This document shows, one piece after another, positions 32,153 to 42,487 of a stretch of 64,000 nt of DNA. The position numbers were made by a program, and so were the translations under genes. The notes beneath the pieces were generated by a model that worked only from the letters and a program-made list of their open reading frames with translations, ran no database searches and had not been told where the DNA came from. The DNA comes from Pseudenterobacter timonensis (GTDB lineage Bacteria; Pseudomonadota; Gammaproteobacteria; Enterobacterales; Enterobacteriaceae): the NCBI RefSeq assembly GCF_900021175.1, contig NZ_FCOP01000013.1, forward strand, positions 744,001 through 808,000, given 5' to 3'. Each line of letters opens with the position of its first letter. The first letter of the stretch is position 1.

Positions 32153-32872
32153 ATGCGAGTCCATTTTGTTATCCATGAGTCATTTGAATCGGCGGGGGCG
32201 TACCTTACGTGGGCGGAAGAACGGGGTTACGCGATCTCCTGGTCCCGCGTTGACGCCGGGGAACCGTTGCCGAAAAATGCGGATAGTTTCGATATGCTGG
32301 TGGTGTTCGGCGGGCCGCAATCCCCGCGCACCACGCTTGCTGAATGCCCTTATTTCAACTCGCAGGCCGAACAGCACCTTATCAATCAGGCGATTACCGC
32401 GCGTCGTATTGTGGTGGGTATCTGCCTTGGCTCACAGCTGATTGGCGAAGCGCTGGGCGCAAAAGTGTGCCAGAGTCCGGAAAAAGAGATTGGCCACTTC
32501 CCCATCACGCTGACGGAGGCAGGCCTGCAGCATCCGTTCCTGAGCCACTTTGGCGCGTCGCTGACGGTCGGCCACTGGCATAACGACATGCCAGGTTTAA
32601 CCGATCAGGCGATCGTCCTCGCTACCAGCGAAGGCTGCCCGCGGCAGATTGTGCAGTACGGCGATTTTATCTACGGCTTCCAGTGCCATATGGAGTTCAC
32701 CGCCGAAGCCGTAGAAGGACTGATTGCCCACTCCGAAGAGGAGCTGGCGCAGGCCAAAGGGAAACCCTTTATCCGCTCGGTTGCAGAGATGCGCGAGTGG
32801 GATTACCGGGAGATGAACGAAAAGCTGTGGCTGTTTCTCGATAAGCTTTTGCAGGCGCATGCGCAAAAGTAA
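32153..32872 (+). CDS. yfeJ: Class I glutamine amidotransferase-like protein YfeJ
   Basis: 239 residues with the complete GATase1 triad: nucleophile Cys in GICLGSQLIG (about residue 91), His in GFQCHMEFT and its paired Glu. It lacks a synthase domain, so the amide acceptor is unknown. The matching Salmonella gene next to ptsJ is yfeJ. It lies 12 bases after ptsJ behind AGGAGAGAG, so the two form an operon. Convergent with cysM. Confidence 0.88.
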   Translation: MRVHFVIHESFESAGAYLTWAEERGYAISWSRVDAGEPLPKNADSFDMLVVFGGPQSPRTTLAECPYFNSQAEQHLINQAITARRIVVGICLGSQLIGEALGAKVCQSPEKEIGHFPITLTEAGLQHPFLSHFGASLTVGHWHNDMPGLTDQAIVLATSEGCPRQIVQYGDFIYGFQCHMEFTAEAVEGLIAHSEEELAQAKGKPFIRSVAEMREWDYREMNEKLWLFLDKLLQAHAQK

Positions 32873-32909
32873 CCGCCGGGAGTGCCGCCTGCACTCCCTG
32901 CTGTGCCGG

Positions 32910-33821
32910 TTAAATCCCCGCGCCCTGCGAATAGCTCTCCTCGCCAAAGACGCCGGTCGAGAGATAGCGATCCCCGCGATCGCAGATAATCGCCACCACC
33001 ACCGCCCCCGGCGTGGCTTTGGCCACCCGGATGGCGCCCGCTACCGCCCCGCCGGAGCTGACGCCGCAGAAGATCCCCTCGCGCACCGCCAGCTCGCGCA
33101 TGGTGTTCTCCGCCTCGCGCTGATGAATATCCAGCACCTGGTCCACCAGCTGCGCGTTAAAAATCCCTGGCATATACTCCGCCGGCCAGCGGCGAATGCC
33201 CGGAATACTGCTCCCCTCTTCCGGCTGGAGACCTACAATAGTCACTGCTTTTTCCTGCTCGCGTAAAAAACGCGACACGCCGGTTATTGTGCCGGTGGTG
33301 CCCATACTGGAGACAAAATGGGTGAGGCGCCCGCCGGTCTGCTGCCAGATCTCCGGCCCGGTGGTGGTGTAGTGGGCGTATGGATTATCCGGATTATTGA
33401 ACTGATCCAGCAGCCTGCCTTCGCCGCGCTCGGCCATAGCCAGCGCTAAGTCTCGCGCCCCTTCCATCCCCTGCTCTTTACTCACCAGAATCAGCTCGGC
33501 GCCGTAAGCGCGCATGGCGGCGCGGCGCTCCTGGCTCATGTTGTCCGGCATCAGGAGCTTCATGCGGTAGCCCTTCAGCGCGGCGATCATCGCCAGCGCG
33601 ATACCGGTGTTACCGCTGGTCGCTTCGATCAGCACGTCGCCGGGCTGTATCTCCCCGCGTTTTTCAGCCTGGACAATCATCGACAGCGCCGCCCGGTCTT
33701 TTACCGAGCCCGCCGGATTATTGCCTTCGAGTTTGACCCAGATTTCGCTGCCGTTGTCCGGCCCCATCCGCTGAAGTTTAACCAGAGGGGTGTTGCCGAT
33801 GGTGTGTTCTAATGTGTTCAT
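32910..33821 (-). CDS. cysM: O-acetylserine sulfhydrylase B, CysM
   Basis: 303 residues, the E. coli length. PLP lysine K41 lies in GNNPAGSVKDRAA and the loop TSGNTGIA follows. It uses sulfide or thiosulfate; with thiosulfate it makes S-sulfocysteine, which explains its place after the thiosulfate importer cysPTWA. I start at the ATG at 33821 (MNTLEHTIGNTPLV); the frame extends upstream through the REP region but that part is not protein-like. Confidence 0.97.
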   Translation of the reverse strand: MNTLEHTIGNTPLVKLQRMGPDNGSEIWVKLEGNNPAGSVKDRAALSMIVQAEKRGEIQPGDVLIEATSGNTGIALAMIAALKGYRMKLLMPDNMSQERRAAMRAYGAELILVSKEQGMEGARDLALAMAERGEGRLLDQFNNPDNPYAHYTTTGPEIWQQTGGRLTHFVSSMGTTGTITGVSRFLREQEKAVTIVGLQPEEGSSIPGIRRWPAEYMPGIFNAQLVDQVLDIHQREAENTMRELAVREGIFCGVSSGGAVAGAIRVAKATPGAVVVAIICDRGDRYLSTGVFGEESYSQGAGI

Positions 33822-33840
33822 GATCGCTGTCCAATAAAAA

Positions 33841-33866
33841 GCCCGGTGGCGCGCAGCGATCCGGGC
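33841..33866. repeat. REP (palindromic unit), cysA-cysM gap
   Basis: GCCCGGTGGCGC and ATCCGGGC are the arms of an imperfect palindrome of REP type. It is paired with a second unit 20 bases away, forming a BIME-like element between cysA and cysM. Confidence 0.8.
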
Positions 33867-33885
33867 CTGAAACGTCATATTGTAG

Positions 33886-33911
33886 GCCGGGTAAGCGCAG
33901 CGCCACCCGGC
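33886..33911. repeat. REP (palindromic unit), cysA-cysM gap
   Basis: GCCGGGTAAGCG and CGCCACCCGGC form a typical enterobacterial REP palindrome with the usual GTAGGCCGG lead-in. Such units stabilise mRNA ends or bind gyrase/IHF in relatives. Confidence 0.88.
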
Positions 33912-33933
33912 AAAACTACGTAATCCTAACCTA

Positions 33934-35028
33934 TCAGGCCGTCTGCGCCAGAGCAATCGCCTCGCGGCTCTCGATGCGCTCGGTGCCATGATAAATACGC
34001 GCGTGCTGCAGCCCCACAAACAGCCGCTCCCCGCGATGCGGCGGTATCTCGTCACGCATCACCACCGTCAGCGATTCGCTGTACCAGCCAAGCGGCTGCA
34101 CTACCAGCTGGGTGTAGTGGCCCTTAGGACTCGCCTCCAGCACCTGTACCGGTAGCGGGGAGTCGAGGCTGGTGCGGCGGCTCACGTCCACTTCCCAGGG
34201 GCGTAAAAAGAGATCTACCGGCCCCTGATAGGCAGGCGTATAGCCCAGCGGCCAGCGGTGCGCCCCCACATGGAACTGGCCGCCGCGCACGGTGCCCTGC
34301 AGACGGTTGACCTCGCCCATAAACTCCAGCACAAAGCGGGTGGCCGGCTCGCGCCAGAGCTGTTCCGGCTCGTCGACCTGTTCAATACTGCCCTGGCTCA
34401 TCACCACTACCCGGTCGGCCACTTCCATCGCCTCTTCCTGATCGTGGGTGACAAATACGCTGGTGAAGTGGAGCTCTTCATGCAGCTGGCGCAGCCAGCG
34501 GCGGAGCTCTTTACGCACCTGGGCATCCAGCGCGCCGAACGGCTCGTCGAGCAGCAATATCTGCGGCTCCACCGCCAGCGCGCGGGCCAGCGCCACGCGC
34601 TGCTTCTGTCCGCCGGAAAGCTGGGCCGGGAAGCGATCGGCCAGGTGCGAAAGCTGCACCATCTCCAGCAGTTTGGTCACTTTCGCTTTGATGGCTGCCG
34701 CATTCGGGCGCTCGCGACGCGGCAGCACCGTCAGGCCAAAGGCGATGTTGTCAAACACGGTCATGTGGCGGAACAGGGCGTAATGCTGAAACACAAAACC
34801 AACCTTGCGGTCGCGGGCATGCAGGCGGCTGACGTCGGTACCGTGAAAACGGATATGCCCGCTGGTCTGATGCTCAAGCCCGGCGATGATGCGCAGCAAT
34901 GTCGTTTTGCCGGAGCCGGAAGGGCCCAGCAGCGCCACCATCTGCCCGGAAGGAATATCCAGCGAGATATCATTCAGCACCTGGGTGCGACCAAAAGACT
35001 TCTTAATATTGGCAATCTCAATGCTCAT
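33934..35028 (-). CDS. cysA: Sulfate/thiosulfate ABC transporter ATPase CysA
   Basis: 364 residues. Walker [11 protein letters not shown] loop FVFQHYALF, signature [15 protein letters not shown], Walker [13 protein letters not shown] and the H loop VTHDQEEA are all present. A C-terminal regulatory TOBE-like part follows from about 240. It powers sulfate and thiosulfate uptake with CysT, CysW and the binding proteins CysP/Sbp. It overlaps the cysW end by 11 bases behind GGAGGG. Last gene of the cysPTWA operon. Confidence 0.97.
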   Translation of the reverse strand: MSIEIANIKKSFGRTQVLNDISLDIPSGQMVALLGPSGSGKTTLLRIIAGLEHQTSGHIRFHGTDVSRLHARDRKVGFVFQHYALFRHMTVFDNIAFGLTVLPRRERPNAAAIKAKVTKLLEMVQLSHLADRFPAQLSGGQKQRVALARALAVEPQILLLDEPFGALDAQVRKELRRWLRQLHEELHFTSVFVTHDQEEAMEVADRVVVMSQGSIEQVDEPEQLWREPATRFVLEFMGEVNRLQGTVRGGQFHVGAHRWPLGYTPAYQGPVDLFLRPWEVDVSRRTSLDSPLPVQVLEASPKGHYTQLVVQPLGWYSESLTVVMRDEIPPHRGERLFVGLQHARIYHGTERIESREAIALAQTA

Positions 35029-35893
35029 GATTTCCCTCCTGGCGCGCGCGTTTTTCCTGCGTTTCTAAACGCCACTGCACCACACTCTTTAAAAACAGGG
35101 TCAAAATCGCCATCAGCGTCAGTAGCGCTGCGGCGGTAAAGGAGCCAACGGTGTTGTAGTCCTGCTCCAGCAATTCAATCTGTAACGGCAGCGACAGCGT
35201 TTCGCCGCGTATCGAACCGGAAACCACCGACACCGCGCCAAACTCGCCAATCGCGCGGGCGTTGGTCAGCACCACGCCGTAAAGCAACGCCCAGCGGATG
35301 TTGGGTAAGGTGACGCGCTTAAACATCTGCCAGCCGGAGGCGCCGAGCAGGATCGCGGCTTCATCCTCCTGGCTGCCCTGGCTGAGCATCACCGGCACCA
35401 GTTCGCGCACCACAAACGGACAAGTGACGAAGATGGTGACCAGCACCATGCCCGGCCAGGCGAACATAATTTGCAGATTATGCTCATCCAGCCAGCCGCC
35501 GAGCGGGCCGTTGGAGCCGTAAAAGAGCAGATAGACCAGACCGGCGACCACCGGCGAGACGGCAAACGGAATGTCCAGCAGCGTCAGCAAAAGCTGGCGG
35601 CCCGGAAAGTTAAAACGCGTCACCAGCCAGGCCAGCAGCGTGCCAAAGACCAGGTTCACCGGAACCGTAATCAGGGCAATCAGCACCGTCAGCCAGATGG
35701 CGTGCAACATATCGGGATCGGCCAGATTTTGCAGCGCGGGCATCAGCCCTTTACTGAAGGCCTGCATAAAGATGTAGGCCATCGGCACAACGAGGATAAA
35801 GGCGGAGACCACGACCCCTGTTCCTATCAGAAACCATTTGCCCCAGTTGATCCGGGGCGCGTCATATCGCTTCAATTGGGTAACTTCCGCCAT
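35018..35893 (-). CDS. cysW: Sulfate/thiosulfate permease CysW
   Basis: A 291-residue inner-membrane subunit with six spans. The ABC permease EAA loop reads [21 protein letters not shown] and contacts CysA. It pairs with CysT to form the channel. Its ATG overlaps the cysT stop by one base (TGATG). Confidence 0.96.
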   Translation of the reverse strand: MAEVTQLKRYDAPRINWGKWFLIGTGVVVSAFILVVPMAYIFMQAFSKGLMPALQNLADPDMLHAIWLTVLIALITVPVNLVFGTLLAWLVTRFNFPGRQLLLTLLDIPFAVSPVVAGLVYLLFYGSNGPLGGWLDEHNLQIMFAWPGMVLVTIFVTCPFVVRELVPVMLSQGSQEDEAAILLGASGWQMFKRVTLPNIRWALLYGVVLTNARAIGEFGAVSVVSGSIRGETLSLPLQIELLEQDYNTVGSFTAAALLTLMAILTLFLKSVVQWRLETQEKRARQEGNHEH

Positions 35894-36726
35894 CAGTGAC
35901 CTACCACGCGTCGACCAAAGCGACTTTGCAACGTATTAATGGAGAACAGCAGCAGCAAGGAGGCCGCAAGGATCACCGAGGCGATAGCGCTCGCCGCCGG
36001 GTAGTCAAACTCCTGCAGGCGCACAAAAATCATCAGGGAGGTCACTTCCGTTTTCCACGCGATGTTGCCGGCGATAAAAATCACCGCGCCAAACTCGCCA
36101 AGGCTGCGGGTAAAGGAGAGGGCCACGCCCGCCAGCAGCGCCGGGGAGAGTTCCGGCAGCACCACCTTACGAAAGCTCTGCCAGCGCGTGGCGCCGAGCG
36201 TTTCGGCCGCCTCTTCATATTCCGGACCCAACTCCTCCAGCACCGGCTGCACGGTACGCACCACAAACGGGATGCTGGTAAAGGCCATCGCCACCGCGAT
36301 GCCAAGCCAGGTGTAGGTCACCTTGATATCAAATTTCGCCAGCCACTCGCCGTAGAGACCGTTGACCGAAAAGAGCGAAGCCAGGGTCAGGCCAGCTACC
36401 GCCGTTGGCAGAGCGAAAGGGAGATCCATCAGCGCATCGAGCAGCGTCCGGCCCGGGAAGCGGTAACGGGTCAGCACCCACGCCATCAGCAGGCCAAAAA
36501 CGCCGTTAAACATTGAGGCGACAAACGCCGAGAGCAGCGTCACCTTATAGGCGGCCACCACCTGCGGGTTGCTGATCACTTCCCAGTACTGCGCCCAGCT
36601 CATCTGGGCAAGCTGCATTACCAGCGCGCTCAGCGGCAGGAGCAGAATCAGGCAGACAAACAGCAGGCTGGTGCCGAGGCTTAAGGTAAAACCCGGCAAC
36701 ACGCGTCTGGAAGAGACAGCCAACAT
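35893..36726 (-). CDS. cysT: Sulfate/thiosulfate permease CysT (CysU)
   Basis: A 277-residue inner-membrane subunit with six spans and the EAA loop EEAAETLGATRWQSFRKVVLP. It is homologous to CysW; together they are the heterodimeric pore. It overlaps cysP by one base (TAATG). Confidence 0.96.
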   Translation of the reverse strand: MLAVSSRRVLPGFTLSLGTSLLFVCLILLLPLSALVMQLAQMSWAQYWEVISNPQVVAAYKVTLLSAFVASMFNGVFGLLMAWVLTRYRFPGRTLLDALMDLPFALPTAVAGLTLASLFSVNGLYGEWLAKFDIKVTYTWLGIAVAMAFTSIPFVVRTVQPVLEELGPEYEEAAETLGATRWQSFRKVVLPELSPALLAGVALSFTRSLGEFGAVIFIAGNIAWKTEVTSLMIFVRLQEFDYPAASAIASVILAASLLLLFSINTLQSRFGRRVVGH

Positions 36727-37739
36727 TACTTACGCCCCGCCGCCAGCAGTTTGTCCAGTTCACCGCCGCTGGCGAAGTGCGTTTTCATCACCTCAGGCCA
36801 GCTGCCAAACTTATCCTCGACGCGGAACAGGTCGGTCGCCGGGAATTTATCCTTCAGCTTGTCCATCACCGCCGGGTTGTTCACACGGTAGTAGTAATCG
36901 GTGATGATGGTCTGTGCCTGCGGGCTGTAGAGATAGTTAAGATAGGCTTTCGCCGCCTTCTCCGTGCCGTTGGCCTTAATGTTTTTGTCCACCCACGCTA
37001 CCGGAAACTCCGCGAGGATATTGGTTTTCGGAATGACCACCTCAAAGCCCTGCGCCTCATACTGTTTGCGGATGTTGTTTACTTCCGACTCAAAGCTAAT
37101 CAGCACATCGCCCAGCCCGCGCTCGGCAAAGGTAGTCGTCGCCCCGCGTCCGCCGGTATCAAACACCTCGACGTTTTTCAGGAACTGGGTCATGAACTGT
37201 TCGGTTTTGGCTTTATCGCCGCCGTCCGCTTTATCCGCCGCCCCCCAGGCCGCCAGATAAGTGTAACGGGCGTTGCCGGAGGTTTTCGGGTTCGGGAAGA
37301 TCAGCTTCACGTCCGGACGCACCAGATCGCTCCAGTCGTGGATATTCTTCGGATTGCCCTTACGCACGAGGAATCCCATGGTGGAATAGAACGGCGAGCT
37401 GTTGTTCGGCAGGCGGCTCTGCCAGTCAGCCGGGATTAGCTTGCCTTTATCGTGCAGGATCTGCACGTCGGTGACCTGATTGTAGGTAACGACATCCGCC
37501 TTCAGCCCCTGCAGGATCGCCAGCGCCTGCTTAGAGGAGCCAGCGTGCGACTGCTTGATGGTGAGCTTATCGCCATTGTTCTCTTTCGCCCATTGCTGCT
37601 CGAAAGGGGGATTCAGGGCGGCAAACAGCTCGCGCGACACGTCATACGAGCTGTTGAGCAGCTCCGTAGCCTGCGCCTGCGCCATCAGCAGCAAAACCGC
37701 CAGCACCAGCGTACCTTTTTTAACTCCCGTTACGGCCAT
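36726..37739 (-). CDS. cysP: Thiosulfate/sulfate-binding protein CysP
   Basis: 337 residues. The signal peptide (about 1-25, cut after AQAQA) sends it to the periplasm; the mature part starts [14 protein letters not shown], the usual start of the Sbp/CysP family. It delivers thiosulfate and sulfate to CysT/W/A. First gene of the operon. The upstream region (about 37740-37840) is AT-rich and keeps the block CGGTATATAAAACCGTTACT seen in CysB-dependent cys promoters as I recall them. Confidence 0.96.
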   Translation of the reverse strand: MAVTGVKKGTLVLAVLLLMAQAQATELLNSSYDVSRELFAALNPPFEQQWAKENNGDKLTIKQSHAGSSKQALAILQGLKADVVTYNQVTDVQILHDKGKLIPADWQSRLPNNSSPFYSTMGFLVRKGNPKNIHDWSDLVRPDVKLIFPNPKTSGNARYTYLAAWGAADKADGGDKAKTEQFMTQFLKNVEVFDTGGRGATTTFAERGLGDVLISFESEVNNIRKQYEAQGFEVVIPKTNILAEFPVAWVDKNIKANGTEKAAKAYLNYLYSPQAQTIITDYYYRVNNPAVMDKLKDKFPATDLFRVEDKFGSWPEVMKTHFASGGELDKLLAAGRK

Positions 37740-37840
37740 TGCGCACCCTTATTAATGTAATGACTATCTATTGGTCATAATATTTATAACGAGTGTGAAA
37801 GGAGTAACGGTTTTATATACCGTTTGGTGATTTAGAAGCA
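37740..37840 (-). promoter_or_regulatory. Probable CysB-dependent promoter region of cysPTWA
   Basis: On the minus strand the inverted repeat ACGGTATATAAAACCGT and then GTTATAAATATTATG lead into cysP. It resembles the E. coli cysP promoter region. CysB with N-acetylserine would activate it in sulfur limitation. The exact -10 (perhaps TATAAA) was not settled. Confidence 0.6.
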
Positions 37841-37861
37841 GAAAAGGGAATAAGGGGTTAT

Positions 37862-37898
37862 TCCCCTCTCCCCTTTGGGGAGAGGGTCAGGGTGAGGG
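37862..37898 (+). repeat. Dispersed palindromic repeat (CCCTCTCCCC family), copy A
   Basis: CCCCTCTCCCC-TTT-GGGGAGAGGG followed by TCAGGGTGAGGGG. It lies between cysP and yfeX, just after the yfeX stop. Related copies lie at 42383, 42441 and 57599. Confidence 0.8.
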
Positions 37899-37901
37899 GT
37901 A

Positions 37902-38801
37902 TTACAGCGTCAGCAGGCGCTCAACGGACGGGGCAAAATAGTAGCCGCCCGTCACCGGACGGGTGAAACGCAGCATGCCGTCGCGTTTGCCGTCAGTATC
38001 ACCGAACATGCTCAGCAGCTGCTGTTCAATGTTATACAGGCGAGCGCAATAGGCGCAGAAGTAGAGGCCATGCACGCCGCTCGCGGTGCCGTAGGGCAGG
38101 CTCTGGCGCACGATTTTCAGCCCCTTGCCCTCTTCTTTCAGATCGACGCGGCTCAGGTGGGAGGTCACCGGTCGCAGATCCCCGTCAATCTCCTCGTTAT
38201 CCTGTTTGGTGCGACCGATAATCATCTCCTGATCCGCGACGCTCATGCGGTTCAGCTGCTTAAGATTATGCTCCCAGCGCTGCACCAGCACGTAGCTGCC
38301 GCCTGCGTCCACGCCCTCTTTAATCACGGCCACGTCGCGGCGCGTCTCTTCCCCTGCCGGGTTTTCTGTACCGTCGACAAACCCGCTCAGATCGCGATCT
38401 TCCACCCAGCGGAAGCCGTGTATCTCTTCTTTGACCTCAATGCAGTTGCCGAAAGCTTCCATCGCCGCCTGGGCAATGGAGAAGTTAACGTCATGGCGCA
38501 GGGAGAGTATATGGATCAGCAGATCGTATTGGGTGGCGGGCGCCAGCCCCTTACCGTATGCCGGGAAATCTTTCAGCTCTTGCGCGCCTGTGCCGCCGCT
38601 CAGCTGGCGCCAGACCTTGTGACCAAAAGCCACCACCGCGCCACACTGTGCATCGGGATATTGCGCCTGAAAGGTCGCCAGCTTATCGATAAAAGCTTTG
38701 CTGGCCGCACGCAGGGCATCCACCTCCCCCTTCACGCTGGCCTCAATCCAAATCGCCGCGCGGCAATGTTCTGGCAAAATACCGCTCTGAACCTGAGACA
38801 T
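37902..38801 (-). CDS. yfeX: Dye-decolourising heme peroxidase YfeX
   Basis: 299 residues, as in E. coli. The DyP signature GFVDGTENP supplies the catalytic aspartate, and the proximal heme histidine is in the HLSRVDL region. It has peroxidase activity on porphyrinogens; a claim that it removes iron from heme has been debated. I start at the ATG at 38801 (MSQVQSG) behind AGGAGTG rather than an ATG eight codons further out. No export signal, so cytoplasmic. Confidence 0.96.
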   Translation of the reverse strand: MSQVQSGILPEHCRAAIWIEASVKGEVDALRAASKAFIDKLATFQAQYPDAQCGAVVAFGHKVWRQLSGGTGAQELKDFPAYGKGLAPATQYDLLIHILSLRHDVNFSIAQAAMEAFGNCIEVKEEIHGFRWVEDRDLSGFVDGTENPAGEETRRDVAVIKEGVDAGGSYVLVQRWEHNLKQLNRMSVADQEMIIGRTKQDNEEIDGDLRPVTSHLSRVDLKEEGKGLKIVRQSLPYGTASGVHGLYFCAYCARLYNIEQQLLSMFGDTDGKRDGMLRFTRPVTGGYYFAPSVERLLTL

Positions 38802-38892
38802 CACTCCTCCTGAAAAAAATGCCATGTCGTCGTGGCACGAATGGGGCCTATTGTACGCCTGTTTTTAGCGAAGCGGCTTGTTCCGGCGCAAA

Positions 38893-39468
38893 TTACTGCT
38901 GCCAGACGATCCGGCTGACCGTCCATTTTTTCAGCGTGTCATCGGAGGGCATTAATCCTTCCGGCCCGCTCCAGCTGCCGGTGAAGAGATAGCTGATATG
39001 CTGGCTGTCGGGCGCCTTACAGATCACCGCCGCCTGGTCGTCCTGAGCCGCGCTGGTGCAGTTGCCAAAAGCTTTCTGATAGAGCTCGCTAAACGGCGTA
39101 CCCACTTTTACGCCGCTCCCGGTGGGGATCTCGCTATCGAGTACGGCGACGCGATTCACCATGCCCTTATCGCCATTGATCACCAGCGCTAAGGTGTCGC
39201 CTTTCAGCGCCTCGAAATAGTGAACAATGTTGCCATTCTCGGTTTTCATTCCGCTGCGCAGACGGTAGTCGCTGCCCAGCGCGGTCTGAATAGCCTCCCG
39301 TTCGAGGGGCGTATCGGCGGTGAGCTTGCCGACGCCCTGCTCGGTCACCTCTGTGGAGGAGCCAAACCAGTTCCACGGGTAGGCCGCCGACCAGTTTATG
39401 GAGGAGAGCGTGGAACAGCCGGTCAGCGTCAGCGGCAGCGCGCAGATAAGTAAACGCAGCGATTTCAT
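38893..39468 (-). CDS. yfeY: RpoE-regulated lipoprotein YfeY (DUF1131)
   Basis: 191 residues with a lipoprotein signal peptide ending in the lipobox LTGC (Cys 18). The mature protein is a DUF1131 domain with no known activity. In E. coli yfeY belongs to the sigma-E envelope-stress regulon, and a matching promoter is visible upstream here (39501-39528). Confidence 0.93.
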   Translation of the reverse strand: MKSLRLLICALPLTLTGCSTLSSINWSAAYPWNWFGSSTEVTEQGVGKLTADTPLEREAIQTALGSDYRLRSGMKTENGNIVHYFEALKGDTLALVINGDKGMVNRVAVLDSEIPTGSGVKVGTPFSELYQKAFGNCTSAAQDDQAAVICKAPDSQHISYLFTGSWSGPEGLMPSDDTLKKWTVSRIVWQQ

Positions 39469-39500
39469 TAAAACATCCTTCTGATTAAGTGCACCGCCTG

Positions 39501-39528
39501 TTGGAGTACGGTATCGCCAAAAAGTGCC
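39501..39528 (-). promoter_or_regulatory. Sigma-E promoter of yfeY
   Basis: On the minus strand GGCACTT, 16 bases, then TCCAA. This is one mismatch from the -35 GGAACTT and close to the sigma-E -10. It lies about 35 bases before yfeY, which is a known sigma-E target in E. coli. Confidence 0.65.
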
Positions 39529-39531
39529 CTG

Positions 39532-39981
39532 CTATTCATGAGGGAGGGCAAAGATGGCGCGCAGGCGGGGCCAGGTTAACAGCCAGAACAGCGCGACGAT
39601 ATCAGCGATGACCAGCGCGATACCCACGCCGCTCACCGGCTCGCCGAAGTACCAGAGCGCCGGTTGCCAGCAAAGCAGTACCAGCTGGGCGATAATCAGC
39701 AGCCAGCCAAGACTATGCCAGAGGCGGGGATAGTGCTGCCGGCGCCCGCTAAGTAAAAAGGCAGCCATCGCCGGTATGCCGGGAATAAGCCCCAGCCAGA
39801 AGTTATCGCGATCGGGATAAAAGAGGTTCAGCAGCGTATTCCCCTGTTCGCGCGACGCCCCGGCGATAATAAACAGCACCCAGGTCCGCGCCTGGAGCAG
39901 CAGTACGCCCCAGAACAGCAGCGGCAGGCGAAGACGCCCCTGGCTGTCGTAGTCGTCAGGGTGGAACTCAATACTCTTCAT
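39532..39981 (-). CDS. yfeZ: Inner-membrane protein YfeZ (DUF2919)
   Basis: 149 residues from the ATG at 39981 ([12 protein letters not shown]). An in-frame TTG two codons upstream is possible. There are about four hydrophobic spans and the short start motif [13 protein letters not shown]. No function is known. It begins inside the end of ypeA (14-base overlap), so the two are cotranscribed and coupled. Confidence 0.92.
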   Translation of the reverse strand: MKSIEFHPDDYDSQGRLRLPLLFWGVLLLQARTWVLFIIAGASREQGNTLLNLFYPDRDNFWLGLIPGIPAMAAFLLSGRRQHYPRLWHSLGWLLIIAQLVLLCWQPALWYFGEPVSGVGIALVIADIVALFWLLTWPRLRAIFALPHE

Positions 39982-40393
39982 CTTCAATCAGACGCTTGCC
40001 GAGGCAGAGTACATCGGCGTGCTCGTAACCAAGCCGCTCATACATCCCCAGCACCACGTCGTTATCTTCGCGCACCATGATCTGCAGCTTGGGGCAACCG
40101 CGGGCAATCAGTTTCTTTTCCAGCCTGTTCAGCAGCGCGTTGGCGATGCCGCGTCCCCGGTATTCAGGATGCACGCCAAGGTAGTAGGCCGAACCGCGAT
40201 GGCCATCGTAGCCGCCCATCACCGTGCCCACCACTTCGCCATTCACCTCGGCGACCAGAAAAAGCGTCACGTCATGATTGAGCTTGCGCTCAATATCCAT
40301 CTCGGGATCGTTCCATGGACGCAGCAGATCGCAGCGCTCCCAGAGGGTAATAACCTCTTCGAAATCCTCCTGGCGAAAAACGCGTATCTCCAT
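39968..40393 (-). CDS. ypeA: GNAT acetyltransferase YpeA
   Basis: 141 residues. The GNAT acetyl-CoA site reads [20 protein letters not shown], with the YERLGYE motif at the end. The substrate is not established. I start at ATG 40393 ([11 protein letters not shown]) as in E. coli; the long open frame upstream is not protein-like and contains the amiA promoter region. Confidence 0.93.
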   Translation of the reverse strand: MEIRVFRQEDFEEVITLWERCDLLRPWNDPEMDIERKLNHDVTLFLVAEVNGEVVGTVMGGYDGHRGSAYYLGVHPEYRGRGIANALLNRLEKKLIARGCPKLQIMVREDNDVVLGMYERLGYEHADVLCLGKRLIEDEEY

Positions 40394-40607
40394 GGTATTT
40401 ACCGCCTTTTTAGCTTTAAAAAATGTGATTATGGCGCGAACGGTGCCGTTAGCCAATAACCGGGGAAAAATGCGCAAAAATTTGTCATAATGTCGCACTG
40501 TCACGTATTGAAATGAAAAGTAAAACAATTTCTCAACAAGGACTGTCGTCACGCAAAACGCGATACGATATAACACCAGGACTCAAAAATTTTACAATTC
40601 AGGCCGC

Positions 40608-42379
<1,772 letters not shown>

Positions 42380-42382
42380 CGT

Positions 42383-42420
42383 CTCCCCTCACCCCGGCCC
42401 TCTCCCCCCAGGGGAGAGGG
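42383..42420 (-). repeat. Dispersed palindromic repeat, copy B
   Basis: CCCCTCACCCCGGCCCTCTC and the GGGGAGAGGG arm: the same element as copy A in the opposite orientation, just after hemF. Confidence 0.8.
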
Positions 42421-42440
42421 TGAAAAACGGCTCCGTACTA

Positions 42441-42478
42441 TCCCCTCTCCCCTGGGGGGAGAGGGTTAGGGTGAGGGG
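42441..42478 (+). repeat. Dispersed palindromic repeat, copy C
   Basis: CCCCTCTCCCC, GGGGGGAGAGGG and TTAGGGTGAGGGG. With copy B it makes a large inverted pair around 42430 that could fold into a long hairpin between hemF and maeB. Confidence 0.82.
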
Positions 42479-42487
42479 CCGCCGCGC

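Noticed and set aside
33822-34055. 78-codon N-terminal extension of CysM
   Set aside because: It runs through the REP palindromes and into cysA; the family start is at MNTLEHTIG.
40394-40576. 61-codon N-terminal extension of YpeA
   Set aside because: The homologue starts at [11 protein letters not shown], and the upstream part lacks protein-like composition and covers the divergent promoter of amiA.
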